Origin: Vibrio genomosp. F10 str. ZF-129
GTDB lineage: Bacteria; Pseudomonadota; Gammaproteobacteria; Enterobacterales; Vibrionaceae
DNA length: 62,779 bases
Direction: 5' to 3'
Assembly: GCF_000287055.2 (NCBI RefSeq)
Contig: NZ_AJYQ02000064.1
Span: 1-62,779, forward strand
How positions within the stretch are numbered: position 1 is the stretch's first letter; every line of letters begins with the position of its first letter. Made by a program: the position numbers and the translations under genes. This document shows, piece after piece, positions 44,372 through 53,320 of this stretch. The notes under the pieces were generated by a model. The model searched no databases, had not been told where the DNA came from, and saw only the letters and a list, made by a program, of their open reading frames with translations.

Positions 44372-45181
44372 TTGCATACTGATCAGAATCGAGTCAAAAA
44401 GGCAACACGCATAGAAAGTGTCATGAACTCTGCCATGTGGCATTTGGGCCAGCGCGATCTGACCGAAAGCGAGCTGTTCAATAAGCTTCGAATCAAAACC
44501 GATAACGAAGATTGGATCACTCAGACAATAGAAAAGTTGCGCCGGTTAGATTACCTGAAGCCAGATAATGAATTCGCTGAACAGTTTGCAGAGCGCGCTT
44601 TTTCAAGTGAGTACGGCTCGGGTTATATTCTGGAAAAATTGAAGAAGAAAGGCATAGCCGGTGCGCTGATCCAAGAGGCCATCGAGAAAGTAAAGCAAGA
44701 GCGACAAATCGATGAACAGACGATACTGACCGAACGAGTGAATCACTATTATCAAGAATTCACCATGAGCAAAGAAAAGCTGGTGGCCGCGCTACAAAAA
44801 CGCGGGTTCAGTTACGCTCAAATTAACGAAAGTCTTCGGCAGCATCCCAGTTTTGCTCAGTTACGTTCAAACCTAGAAATTAAAGCTGAAAAAGCCGATC
44901 TGGAAAAGGAAGTGCTGAAATATGTGCGTAAAGGAAAGGGCCTAACGGTGATTCGTCAAGAATTGCGTCAGCGAAAAATTGATGTGACGGATCTCGACGC
45001 CTTGATCGGCAAGCTCGTTGAATCAGGAGAAATCGATTTTTATAGCGCGTGTTTAGAGCAGTTGGAAAAGAAATCGTACGATCTAAACATCCATAAAGAA
45101 CGAAGTAAAGCGTACGCAATGTTGAGCCGAAAAGGGTTTTCTTCAGAAGAAATTCAATTCGCACTCAGTGAAATCAATTAA
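44372..45181 (+). CDS. RecX-like regulatory protein, long form
   Basis: This is a 269-residue all-helical protein made of repeated three-helix RecX units, for example LTESELFNKLRIK, SGYILEKLKKKGIAGALI, SKEKLVAALQKRGFSYAQI, LTVIRQELRQRKI and YAMLSRKGFSSEEI. Classical gammaproteobacterial RecX is about 150 residues with three units; this one is nearer the long Gram-positive form. RecX restrains RecA filaments, but recA is not adjacent here, so the function could differ. The start is a TTG at 44372 with GAGG before it; an internal ATG at codon 18 is an alternative. Confidence 0.8.
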   Translation: MHTDQNRVKKATRIESVMNSAMWHLGQRDLTESELFNKLRIKTDNEDWITQTIEKLRRLDYLKPDNEFAEQFAERAFSSEYGSGYILEKLKKKGIAGALIQEAIEKVKQERQIDEQTILTERVNHYYQEFTMSKEKLVAALQKRGFSYAQINESLRQHPSFAQLRSNLEIKAEKADLEKEVLKYVRKGKGLTVIRQELRQRKIDVTDLDALIGKLVESGEIDFYSACLEQLEKKSYDLNIHKERSKAYAMLSRKGFSSEEIQFALSEIN

Positions 45182-45396
45182 AAAGAAAGCAGAAAAAAAG
45201 AAAATAGTGAGGACGAAAACAGCAAGAAAGCGACAACATAGAAAGTCGACTCGGTTGCATTCATGTACAGACGCTGTGCAGAAATTGGCTGGTACAGAAA
45301 TTAGACCGTTGATCATGGCTTTTTTGTTTACGCTAACAACAAATATCGTTACTGTAATTCGTGAATCATAATAACAACAAGGATTGTCTGAGACGC

Positions 45397-46119
45397 ATGA
45401 ACAGCACAATAGAAACCATTTTAGGTCACCGATCCATTCGTAAATATACACAGCAGCCAATAGAACAACAGCAGTTGGAGGCGATCATTCAAGCGGGGTT
45501 AGCCGCCTCATCGTCCAGTATGTTGCAGGTTGTCTCTATCGTCAGAGTGACAGACAAAGATAAGCGAAAACTGCTGGCTCAATATGCGGGTAATCAAGCA
45601 TACGTAGAGAGTGCTGCTGAGTTTCTTGTGTTTTGTATCGACTACCAGCGCCACGTTGAAATAAACCCACAGGTCCAAGCTGACTTCACGGAGCTGACTC
45701 TTATTGGCGCTGTCGATTCGGGAATCATGGCGCAAAACTGTTTATTGGCCGCTGAATCATTAGGGTTAGGTGGCGTGTACATTGGCGGATTACGTAATAA
45801 CGTTCAACAGGTTGATGAACTTCTCGGGCTTCCTCAAAATAGCGCGGTACTTTTTGGCATGTGTTTGGGGCACCCGGATCAACAACCTGAGCTGAAGCCT
45901 CGTTTACCTGCTCATGTCATTCTGCACGAGAACCAGTATCAGCCGCTGAGTTTGGACGATATTAAAAACTATGACGATTCCATGCAAAGTTACTACGCTA
46001 ATCGTTCAACTAACCAGAAACAAACGAGCTGGTCACAAGACATAACAGGTAAGCTTTCAGGGGAGTCACGCCCACACATCCTTCCTTACTTGAATGGGAA
46101 AGGATTAACCAAACGATAG
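45397..46119 (+). CDS. nfsA: Oxygen-insensitive NADPH nitroreductase
   Basis: This 240-residue FMN enzyme matches E. coli NfsA along its length (also 240): TIETILGHRSIRKYT, ASSSSML, QNCLLAAESLGLGGVYIGGLRNN, FGMCLGHPD and LKPRLPAHVILHENQYQPL. It reduces nitroaromatics and quinones by two electrons. The ATG at 45397 with GAGAC before it fits the family; an upstream GTG at 45361 is less likely. It is one of several electrophile-reduction genes in this window. Confidence 0.95.
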   Translation: MNSTIETILGHRSIRKYTQQPIEQQQLEAIIQAGLAASSSSMLQVVSIVRVTDKDKRKLLAQYAGNQAYVESAAEFLVFCIDYQRHVEINPQVQADFTELTLIGAVDSGIMAQNCLLAAESLGLGGVYIGGLRNNVQQVDELLGLPQNSAVLFGMCLGHPDQQPELKPRLPAHVILHENQYQPLSLDDIKNYDDSMQSYYANRSTNQKQTSWSQDITGKLSGESRPHILPYLNGKGLTKR

Positions 46120-46281
46120 AGCTTTAAACACACTCATCATGAAGTGCCTAGTGAACTTTGGAGTGGTACGCCATTCTAGCTCAGCCATAGGCTCTTCATC
46201 TATTTTTCCGTTGATCTTTTCATTGATGTTTTAAGATTATCCCCTATATTCTGACAAGTCTCTGTCTCCTCAGGAAAAAAC

Positions 46282-47631
46282 ATGGAAAATAACACCATTC
46301 AGGATGTGGTCAGTGAGTTGCTTACTGATTCTGGTGATGCCAACTCGCAACAAGCCGTAATAGAGCAGTGGGAGCAAGATAACTCGGCTGTCGATGTTGC
46401 GCTGTTACTCGAATCTCTCCCGCTTACCGAGCGTTTAGGTACATGGGAGCAACTTTCAGATACGATGAAAGTGCCTGTGCTGGTCGAGATGCGTGCAGAT
46501 GCGAGCACGTCGATCCTAGATAATCAAGACGACGGTACATTGCTGGCTCTGTTTACCGGGATAGATGCTGATACCTTGCTCGAATTGCAAGACAGCATCC
46601 CTGATCATTTGCTCGAAAACGTACTTGGGCTGATGAATGAAGAGCAGCAAAATCGCTATTCTGCTGCGCAACAATTTGACGATGAAGAAGTAGGGCACTG
46701 GTGTGATCACCAGCCTTTAGTGGTGCCAGCAAAAACCAAAATCAAAGTGGTCATGCGATTGCTGCGCCGCAACCTTCCACCACATAGTCACGTGATTTAT
46801 CTGGTCGATAGCCGTGGCAACTGGACAGGAACGGTGCGTATCAATCGTTTATTTGATGTTGAACCGACACTGCGAATTTCAGAGCTGTCAGAAGATGATT
46901 TTCCATCCCTTGATGCAAAGGAAGACATTTATTCCGCGTCCAATAAAGTCTCACTCAGTGGCGAATCTTCTTTACCCGTTATCACTGAAAGTGGCTTATT
47001 GATTGGCCGTTTAGACATGGGCACCGCCTACAAACTCCAAAGTGAGAAAGCGGAATCTCAATTGATGGCACAAGCGGGTCTTGGTGAAGATGAAGACCTT
47101 TTTGCCTCGGTACGAAAAAGCGCACAAAATCGAGCTATTTGGTTAGGCATTAACCTGATGACGGCGTTTTTGGCCTCGTGGTTTATCGGCTTGTTTGAAG
47201 CGACGTTGCAGCAGGTCGTCGCATTGGCAGTGTTAATGCCTGTTGTCGCGTCAATGGGGGGAATAGCGGGTAGTCAAACATTGACGCTGATTGTTCGGGG
47301 GTTAGCACTTGGGCAAATATCTAAAGCTAACCTTAAACCCTTATTAACGAAAGAAGTGAAAGTCGGCGCGCTGAACGGTGTGTTATGGGCAGTCGTCATT
47401 GGCCTTGTTGCCGGTTACTGGTTTGAAAACCCAATGCTGGGTGTGGTGATTGGTATTGCCATCGTTGCTAATATTATTTGCGCGGCGATATCAGGGATTT
47501 TTATTCCCGTGATACTCGACAAACTCAACATCGATCCTGCGTTATCTGGCTCGGTGATTTTAACGACAGTTACGGACATCGTCGGCTTTGTGACTTTCTT
47601 AGGTTTGGGCAGTGTGCTTTTACTTGGTTAG
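46282..47631 (+). CDS. mgtE: MgtE magnesium transporter
   Basis: This is a 449-residue Mg2+ channel/transporter. An N-terminal helical domain (to about 130), a CBS pair (about 140-260, VVPAKTKIKVVMRLL and SLPVITESG) and five membrane helices from 290 (ELV-type pattern LPVVASMGGIAGSQTLTLIVRGLALG) are all visible. Its CBS domain closes the pore when cytosolic Mg2+ is high. The stop codon lies within a 12-mer tandem repeat. Confidence 0.93.
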   Translation: MENNTIQDVVSELLTDSGDANSQQAVIEQWEQDNSAVDVALLLESLPLTERLGTWEQLSDTMKVPVLVEMRADASTSILDNQDDGTLLALFTGIDADTLLELQDSIPDHLLENVLGLMNEEQQNRYSAAQQFDDEEVGHWCDHQPLVVPAKTKIKVVMRLLRRNLPPHSHVIYLVDSRGNWTGTVRINRLFDVEPTLRISELSEDDFPSLDAKEDIYSASNKVSLSGESSLPVITESGLLIGRLDMGTAYKLQSEKAESQLMAQAGLGEDEDLFASVRKSAQNRAIWLGINLMTAFLASWFIGLFEATLQQVVALAVLMPVVASMGGIAGSQTLTLIVRGLALGQISKANLKPLLTKEVKVGALNGVLWAVVIGLVAGYWFENPMLGVVIGIAIVANIICAAISGIFIPVILDKLNIDPALSGSVILTTVTDIVGFVTFLGLGSVLLLG

Positions 47632-47658
47632 CTGCTTGGTTAGCTGCTTGGTTAGCTG
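47623..47658 (+). repeat. 12-bp tandem repeat across the mgtE stop codon
   Basis: CTTGGTTAGCTG occurs three times exactly (47623-47634, 47635-47646, 47647-47658). The TAG stop of mgtE (47629-47631) is inside the first copy. In the mgtE frame each further copy also carries a TAG. Confidence 0.95.
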
Positions 47659-47709
47659 ATCGATTAGTCATAAAATACAGTATTGGCTGCGGGTGCAGCC
47701 AATGACGAG

Positions 47710-48681
47710 TTATTCAGCGGCAGCGCGGCTTAATCTATCCCAGATATCGGCCCATGCTTCAAGGCGGGGTGGAGCTTCAACCAAAAGCTTTTTCACGCCT
47801 TTACCATCAAGTGCATGCAAAGAGGCGTAAAGTGCCTGACGATAGCCATGATGATCCTCGGGTAGGACGATGCGGTGATCACTATCAATATTGTGCAGAG
47901 ACGCCGAATAGACCAGCACACCGGTGCTAGTTTGCTCTGTTTTTAATTGTGCTTCGAGTTCGTGAGTGGGGCAGATCACCACTTTCGCATTGGGCTGATA
48001 ATGCACCTTTTTATTCCCAGACACGGCTTCCTGGTGGCTTTCCGGTGTCACAACCGGAAATGGCAAGTAGGGCTGTAAATCCTCTGCTGAGAGTGGACCG
48101 CTGCGTAAAATCTCGGCTTTATCATCACTGATTCGTAAAATGGTCGATTCCGTACCGACACCACAACGTCCGCCATCGAGTACCGCGGCTATTTTTCCAT
48201 CCAGACCACTCAATACCTGTTCGGCACTGGTCGGGCTGAGTTTTTGATATGGGTTGGCCGATGGCGCTGCAACGGCAATATCGAATTGTTGTAATAGCGA
48301 CAACAGTACTGGGTGATCAGGCATTCTGACTCCAATGCTGGTCATTCCGCCTGAGATGACATCAGAAACGTTAGGGTGGCGTTCGAAAATCAGCGTCAGT
48401 GGCCCTGGCCAAAAAGCGTCTGCCAGAGGCGTAACCCAGTCTGGAATATCTTTTACCCAGCGTGAAAGTTGGTCAAAGCTGCCGATATGGGCAATCAGTG
48501 GGTGGTTTTTCGGGCGTTGTTTAGCCTCAAAAATCTTGGCCACCGCTTCTGGGTTACTCGCATCTGCTGCTAATCCGTAGACGGTTTCTGTCGGTACTGC
48601 GACGAGTTCGCCAGCGGTTAACAGTTCGCCTGCGCGTTGGAAATCGGCAGGAAGTTCAGCGTTAAGTCTTTCTGTTTTCAT
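47710..48681 (-). CDS. L-threonylcarbamoyladenylate synthase, Sua5 type
   Basis: This 323-residue enzyme makes threonylcarbamoyl-AMP from threonine, bicarbonate and ATP, the first step of t6A37 tRNA modification. The YrdC/TsaC domain holds PTETVYGLAADA, KQRPKNHPL (54-62) and APSANPYQKLSP. The extra C-terminal domain (about 210-323) marks it as Sua5 rather than the short TsaC. I use the ATG at 48681, where the family begins; a longer frame to 48738 is open but lacks support. It is convergent with mgtE. Confidence 0.92.
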   Translation of the reverse strand: MKTERLNAELPADFQRAGELLTAGELVAVPTETVYGLAADASNPEAVAKIFEAKQRPKNHPLIAHIGSFDQLSRWVKDIPDWVTPLADAFWPGPLTLIFERHPNVSDVISGGMTSIGVRMPDHPVLLSLLQQFDIAVAAPSANPYQKLSPTSAEQVLSGLDGKIAAVLDGGRCGVGTESTILRISDDKAEILRSGPLSAEDLQPYLPFPVVTPESHQEAVSGNKKVHYQPNAKVVICPTHELEAQLKTEQTSTGVLVYSASLHNIDSDHRIVLPEDHHGYRQALYASLHALDGKGVKKLLVEAPPRLEAWADIWDRLSRAAAE

Positions 48682-49217
48682 GGGGTATACACCAGTGGCT
48701 ACGATAAAGGTATGCCACACTATCCTCTGTTGGTTCAATGTCTTACTTTGAGCAGTGACGACACCACTTCATATGGGCCTCTGCGAGACTCGTTGTTGTA
48801 GCATAATCATAGCATGGATAGAGGCTGACACGATCACATCATGATCAACCGTTAATCCGGTGCATGGTATTCTGTTTAAAGGCGCTGCGCCATATTTGTT
48901 GCACAATTACTCGATTAGCGGTGCAATGTAAAAGGGCATTACTAGCAACGGATATCGCTAGTAACGGATATTGTTAGCAAAGTGACGACTGCTTTTTCAC
49001 ATTCACTCAACGAATTCCAAATACCCTGTTTGGAAAGTCGAGTTTACCATTGTCAAAGCTTGCCAGATACAGGTCACTGGTTCTTTACCTGTATTTTGGC
49101 CGAACCCTTCGGGCAGCACTTGTTGGGTATTGATACTGCGTTAGCGGCTTCTCAAGTAGAGTAACGACATATCTAAGCCTCTGCCTTGTGTAAATACCCA
49201 ACGAGTTGCTGCAAAAA
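48682..49217. other. Long gap with a 16-bp tandem repeat
   Basis: The gap holds CTAGCAACGGATATCG (48942-48957), CTAGTAACGGATATTG (48958-48973) and a partial third copy (48974-48980). A 60-codon open stretch on the plus strand (48982-49164, GTG start, ending AASQVE) is protein-like in part but has no ribosome site and no recognised family. The rest has no evident gene. Confidence 0.45.
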
Positions 49218-49358
49218 TCAACTCACCCTAGCCACGGTTCCCAAAATAAACTTGGCCAACACTCGTTTAAATGCTGCCTCAACTCGTATTCCATAAGCGT
49301 CATCTGAACAAATTTTGTCATCGGATGAATAGACATGCTGCTGTCTTAGCGGGTCCAT
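49218..49358 (-). CDS. Possible 46-residue protein divergent from DUF1826
   Basis: This small ORF runs from an ATG at 49358 to a TGA at 49218 and encodes MDPLRQQHVYSSDDKICSDD then AYGIRVEAAFKRVLAKFILG and TVARVS. The C-terminal half is a well-formed amphipathic helix. It begins only 27 bp from a strong Zur-type palindrome that it shares with the divergent DUF1826 gene. There is no good ribosome site (TAGAAA). It could be a zinc-starvation small protein or a gene remnant. I do not recognise a family. Confidence 0.45.
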   Translation of the reverse strand: MDPLRQQHVYSSDDKICSDDAYGIRVEAAFKRVLAKFILGTVARVS

Positions 49359-49384
49359 TTTCTAGCAAAGTTGTTTTTGTTTAC

Positions 49385-49407
49385 CATTTGTTATGTTATA
49401 ACATTTC
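49385..49407. promoter_or_regulatory. Zur-type operator
   Basis: A 23-bp dyad has right arm TATAACATTTC (49397-49407), identical to the right arm of the enterobacterial Zur consensus. The left arm CATTTGTTATG (49385-49395) keeps TGTTAT at the right places. I count 18 matches out of 22 to the consensus GAAATGTTATA-N-TATAACATTTC. It lies 80 bp before the DUF1826 start, so zinc-dependent repression is a strong inference. Confidence 0.75.
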
Positions 49408-49487
49408 AATTGTCGATTCATGGCACATCATACATTTCAAGGCTGCATGAGAGACGACAAATCGACAACAACATAGGAGGTTACGTA

Positions 49488-50168
49488 ATGGGCGCTGTTT
49501 TAATGGAATCGCCAGGCTCTAAAACTGGCAATGAGTTCAGTGGACAAGACAGTTTCAAAGTAGGAGATCAACCCACAATTTTGACAGGTATATACGAAGA
49601 CAACATCAATATCGCGATTTGGCGAAGAAGCTTTAGTGAAGAGCTAACGGATGCCGTCAATCAATTTATATCTGTTAACCAGAACGTAAGAAAGTCTATG
49701 ACACTTTCTCCGAAAACGGCGTATACCGAACTTGAAAATGCCACAAATGGGACTGCGCCTAAGCTACTGTTAGAGAATATGGTGGAGCTTGTCGATATGT
49801 TTTGCTGCCTATTCGATTTAAAAGAAGCAGGTTTTCGTTTAGCGGTGCTGGATGACGCGATGTGCCCGCGTTTTCACGTAGACCAAGTACCTTGCCGCTT
49901 AGTCACGACTTACCAAGGTATTGCAACGCAGTGGTTACCCAATGACGTCATTGACCGTTCAAAGTTAGGACGGGGAAGTCATGGTCAATCTGACTCTATG
50001 TCTGGGTTGTATATTCAAGAATCCAATATTCAGCAACTCGCCAGTGGTGATGTTGCACTTCTAAAAGGAGAGCGTTGGAGTGGAAACGAAAGTAGGGGGT
50101 TGGTCCATCGTTCACCGACTCTTTTATCTGATGAAAGGCGATTATTGTTAACGTTAGACTTTGGTTAA
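49488..50168 (+). CDS. DUF1826 protein, probably zinc-regulated
   Basis: This 226-residue cytosolic protein is of the DUF1826 family: CPRFHVDQVPCRLVTTYQG with conserved Cys and His, then GIATQWLPNDVIDR. The Cys/His set suggests a metal site. The family recurs in predicted Zur regulons, but the biochemical role is not known. The start is the ATG at 49488 behind a perfect AGGAGG. The open frame to 49371 would cover the Zur box, so it is rejected. The stop lies in a 13-bp dyad that may end transcription. Confidence 0.85.
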   Translation: MGAVLMESPGSKTGNEFSGQDSFKVGDQPTILTGIYEDNINIAIWRRSFSEELTDAVNQFISVNQNVRKSMTLSPKTAYTELENATNGTAPKLLLENMVELVDMFCCLFDLKEAGFRLAVLDDAMCPRFHVDQVPCRLVTTYQGIATQWLPNDVIDRSKLGRGSHGQSDSMSGLYIQESNIQQLASGDVALLKGERWSGNESRGLVHRSPTLLSDERRLLLTLDFG

Positions 50169-50200
50169 CGTCAGACTGTAGTGCATCGACGTTAACCAAA
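50160..50200 (+). terminator. 13-bp dyad at the end of DUF1826
   Basis: TTTGGTTAACGTC (50160-50172) and GACGTTAACCAAA (50188-50200) are perfect complements with a 15-nt loop. It covers the stop codon at 50166-50168 and has no T-tract, so it may be a regulatory hairpin rather than a classic terminator. Confidence 0.55.
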
Positions 50201-50276
50201 CGAAAAATGTCACAAGAGATGGGGCCATCTTTTCCATTTCTTTTGCCTGTTCGTTCTAATTCGGGTCGCGGTCGGT

Positions 50277-50717
50277 TTATTCATCTATTTTTGACACATA
50301 TTTTCTGAGACCAATTCGACTGTGTCCCGTTGGGAAATTCTCAAAACGGGTGAATTCTTCAAACCCCAAACGTTCATAAAAAACAGGTGCCTGCCAACTT
50401 TGTGTCCAAAGCCATAAACCGGATAGATCTTGAGCCTTTGCAAATTCTTCCGCCTTGTTCATGAGCTGTTTACCTAATCCGGTTCCGCGACAGCTTTCAT
50501 CGACCCAAAGTTCGTCGATATAGAGCCAATCCCACAGTAGATCGGCGGTGAGTGCAGCAATGAGGGTGCCGTGCTCATCCTGAGCCGTCCAATTCAAACG
50601 CTCTTTGCTATAAGGTGGCGCCATCTGTGCCTGGCTGTGGGACTCAAAACCAGCGGTCAATTCCGCTTGTATCAGTGTATCTAGATCACCGTTAGTGAAA
50701 TCAATCTTAGGCATCAT
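50277..50717 (-). CDS. GNAT-family N-acetyltransferase
   Basis: This 146-residue GNAT enzyme has the acetyl-CoA loop RGTGLGKQLM (V-D-E-S-C-R-G-T-G-L-G-K) in the middle, and AQDLSGLWLWTQSWQAPVFYERLGFEE as the fourth motif. The substrate is unknown. Either of the two adjacent ATG codons (50717 or 50714) may start it; the GAGG site fits the second slightly better. It lies 5' to 3' with the OsmC gene on the same strand. Confidence 0.88.
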   Translation of the reverse strand: MMPKIDFTNGDLDTLIQAELTAGFESHSQAQMAPPYSKERLNWTAQDEHGTLIAALTADLLWDWLYIDELWVDESCRGTGLGKQLMNKAEEFAKAQDLSGLWLWTQSWQAPVFYERLGFEEFTRFENFPTGHSRIGLRKYVSKIDE

Positions 50718-50790
50718 TTACCTCTATTATTGGCGGGCTGATATGTCGAGCAGGCATTCGTTAAAATAGGTTTCTCATTACTCCAAAGCT

Positions 50791-51258
50791 TTAGGTGATG
50801 ATTTCCGTCACCACATCAGTCTTCACCGAATTGGCGATAAAACAGTTCTCGTGAGACATATGATGCATTTTTGCAAGTTGTTTGAGGGTAGGGACTCGAT
50901 CATTTGAAAAGATGATGTGCGGTCTTAGGGTTACTCTTGTTATGGATGTTTTACCGCGCGAATCTTCTTCTAGAATACCCACCGCTTTATCCACATAGCT
51001 TTCGATGACGTATTGACGTTTCGCAGCAATGGAAAGAAAGACCAGCATGTGACAACTCGACAAAGCCGCAATAAAGGCCTCTTCGGGATCCACATTTTCT
51101 TCTACGGAATAGGGAAGAGGCACAATATGAGGCGATGGCGACGCAGGGACAGTGACACCGCCATCAAACTCCCATTGATGTGCTCGACAGTATCGATTAT
51201 CACTGAAGGGTTCGTCTTTTCCGCGAACCCAGCGCACCGTTGCTGAATAGTTAGACAT
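50791..51258 (-). CDS. OsmC-family protein
   Basis: This is a 155-residue OsmC/Ohr-superfamily member. The first cysteine is in EEAFIAALSSCHMLVFL; the second is in MSHENCFIANSVK. It begins MSNYSATVRWVRGKDEPF, typical of the YhfA-independent OsmC branch that handles organic hydroperoxides. Start ATG 51258 is chosen because AGGAA lies about 10 nt upstream; the frame is open to 51297. Confidence 0.9.
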   Translation of the reverse strand: MSNYSATVRWVRGKDEPFSDNRYCRAHQWEFDGGVTVPASPSPHIVPLPYSVEENVDPEEAFIAALSSCHMLVFLSIAAKRQYVIESYVDKAVGILEEDSRGKTSITRVTLRPHIIFSNDRVPTLKQLAKMHHMSHENCFIANSVKTDVVTEIIT

Positions 51259-51352
51259 CCATTTCATTCCTATTAACTGAGTAGAGGCTGAAGGCATATT
51301 AATAGCGTTGCAAAGAGCAACGCTAAGGGTTTGGGATAAGTTTAAGCCCTGT

Positions 51353-51613
51353 TTATTTTAAGGGGTCGTTGTCTGGAAGGGCTTTATGCAGCCACAGTGC
51401 TAACCGCTTTTTAATATTCGCTCCGTCGAGCTTATCGGCAGGAAGAGGGGTTATTTGGTTAACTTCAACCAAGAACAAATACACGGCTTTGATCTTGATG
51501 GGTTGTGAGGAGCTTGGCAAGTTTAGCCCTTGCAGTTTTGCCATCTTAAAACCGACGTCTAACGCCTTTTTTACCAACTTATCTTCATTAAGGATCTTTG
51601 CGGTCTTCGACAT
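51353..51613 (-). CDS. DUF5062-like small protein
   Basis: This 86-residue hypothetical protein (MSKTAKILNEDKLVKKALDV then GFKMAKLQGLNLP and KIKAVYLFLVEVNQITPLPA) resembles small proteins of the DUF5062 family described in Vibrio. It is basic and helical with no signal or membrane segment. GAGGAT precedes the ATG at 51613. The role is unknown. The next genes on the strand are membrane proteins. Confidence 0.7.
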   Translation of the reverse strand: MSKTAKILNEDKLVKKALDVGFKMAKLQGLNLPSSSQPIKIKAVYLFLVEVNQITPLPADKLDGANIKKRLALWLHKALPDNDPLK

Positions 51614-51753
51614 ATCATCATTATCCTCAGTATTGATTGAGTGAGCAGTATACCAATTGGGGAGCATTACACGATTGTATGGCTCCCATATTGATAAGTA
51701 TCTCTCGTTAATCAGCGGTGAGTTTTAAGTGTGGTAACCTGTGAAATACAGCG

Positions 51754-53217
51754 TTAGTTCTTTAAAGCAGCGAAAGACTTAAATCGACTAAAAAGAAACC
51801 AGTCAAGCAGCAGCGTGAGTACGATTGTCATCCCTGCTAAGGGAAACGCCAGGCATATCAGAGAAAGTGTTACTACTGCGGTTTTCCAAGTGCCAGGATG
51901 AGTAAATCTTGGAGGTACACCTAAATGGGCCCGATTTTTTGGTCGCCTAATCCACCACATAACCGCCCCAGTTACCGAAATAACGATGAACATGACACAA
52001 AAAAGAACGTTAAAGACTTTATTGATGATGCTGATATCGCCCTGGTGCAGTGCTATACCTGCTGCCATCATTTTGGCCATCACTCCATAGTCGTCCCAGC
52101 TGACATCGGCCAATATTTCTCCGGAATACTGGTCAATATGCGTGGTTCTATCTTGGGTTGGGTCGATAATGTCACCACTCATGGTATTGGCTGACACAGT
52201 AAATACCCCTTGTTCCCCGCGAGGAAAATGAAGTTTGTAGTGCGTGTATCCTAATTGGAGGATAGTGGCTTCGAGACGATCGATGTTCTGCAGTCCTGTG
52301 GTGGAAGAAGCATCATCTGTTCCCATCTTGCTGTGGTCGTGATTGGAGGCAGGCAGCGGCGTTTGTTCTAAGTTCCACGGTAACTCTTCTTCTGCCAGAT
52401 GGTTCAGTGATTGATGCGTCTGTGTTGACAGTGGCACGTCATCCCATTTCTGAGCAGGGAATGTGCTCCAAGCTTGTACCATCTTTCCACCCCATACCCC
52501 AGCCCACGCGAGACCCGAAAGAATGAAAAACAGAAAAACGAACGATAAAGTTCCGCCAAGGTTTGCGTGTAGATCGCGCATAAAAATGCGTGGACCGTGA
52601 CTTGTCCGAATTTTTAGAAAACCCGCTTTGGAGGCGTTATCGAACGGAAGCCATAGGTATATACCGGAGACTAACAACAAAATACATAGGCTAGCAGCAA
52701 CTTCGATGAGATGGTCTCCCCAATCCCCAATCAGTAATGTGCCATGTATGTCGTTGGCTAACTGATACCAACTGTCGCTGCGATCAATGGTGCCAAGTAC
52801 TTCTCCGTTGTATGGATTAATCGTGGCGAATAAAACCTTACCATCCGTGTCTTTTATAGAGAATCGGTTGGCAACATCCGCTGTTTTTGCCGGAATAAAT
52901 TGAGTGACCGAATGGGTAGGGAATGCTTGCTGAATGATATTGAGCTGTTCAGAGATCGACAGCTTAGCAAGCGGTGCTGTAGAGAATGTATTGGTTGATG
53001 TTTCATGCGGAATCGTTTTGGGAGATAGCTTAATAATATCGCCATAACGGGCAGTTTCAATTTCCTGGTCAAATAACATGACTAAGCCCGTAAGGCTGAG
53101 CATGAGTAAGAATGGGACAACAAATAATCCGGCGTAAAAATGCCATCGCCAAGTTAAAAAGTAGCGAGATTTCAGTTGTTGAGCTTCCATATTTTTGTTT
53201 TCTGAATGAACAGACAT
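51754..53217 (-). CDS. PepSY-associated TM protein
   Basis: This 487-residue inner-membrane protein has an N-terminal helix (WRWHFYAGLFVVPFLLML), a large periplasmic PepSY-like region and further helices near 205-225, 260-280, 420-440 and 460-480. His-rich segments (WHFYAG, DIHGTLLIGD, RDLHANLGG, GIALHQGDI) would allow haem or metal binding. Members are linked to iron/siderophore reduction. The start is the ATG at 53217 with AAGGAAG. The frame remains open to 53553, but that part overlaps the DUF2946 gene in another frame. Confidence 0.85.
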   Translation of the reverse strand: MSVHSENKNMEAQQLKSRYFLTWRWHFYAGLFVVPFLLMLSLTGLVMLFDQEIETARYGDIIKLSPKTIPHETSTNTFSTAPLAKLSISEQLNIIQQAFPTHSVTQFIPAKTADVANRFSIKDTDGKVLFATINPYNGEVLGTIDRSDSWYQLANDIHGTLLIGDWGDHLIEVAASLCILLLVSGIYLWLPFDNASKAGFLKIRTSHGPRIFMRDLHANLGGTLSFVFLFFILSGLAWAGVWGGKMVQAWSTFPAQKWDDVPLSTQTHQSLNHLAEEELPWNLEQTPLPASNHDHSKMGTDDASSTTGLQNIDRLEATILQLGYTHYKLHFPRGEQGVFTVSANTMSGDIIDPTQDRTTHIDQYSGEILADVSWDDYGVMAKMMAAGIALHQGDISIINKVFNVLFCVMFIVISVTGAVMWWIRRPKNRAHLGVPPRFTHPGTWKTAVVTLSLICLAFPLAGMTIVLTLLLDWFLFSRFKSFAALKN

Positions 53218-53320
53218 TAATTCTTCCTTATTGATCACATGAACACGCGCGCGAGACGAAATCGACGAGACTCGATTCGCAAGCGTGTTGTGAAGAAAAT
53301 ATTGGTATAGGTAAACGGAG

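Noticed and set aside
45168..45371. Open frame starting at GTG inside the RecX gene end, lysine-rich (KKKAEKKK), running 67 codons
   Set aside because: Its composition comes from an A-rich stretch after the stop codon, it has no ribosome site, and the second half looks like random translation.
49371..49487. Upstream extension of the DUF1826 gene
   Set aside because: It would include the Zur box and lies before a perfect AGGAGG and ATG at 49488.
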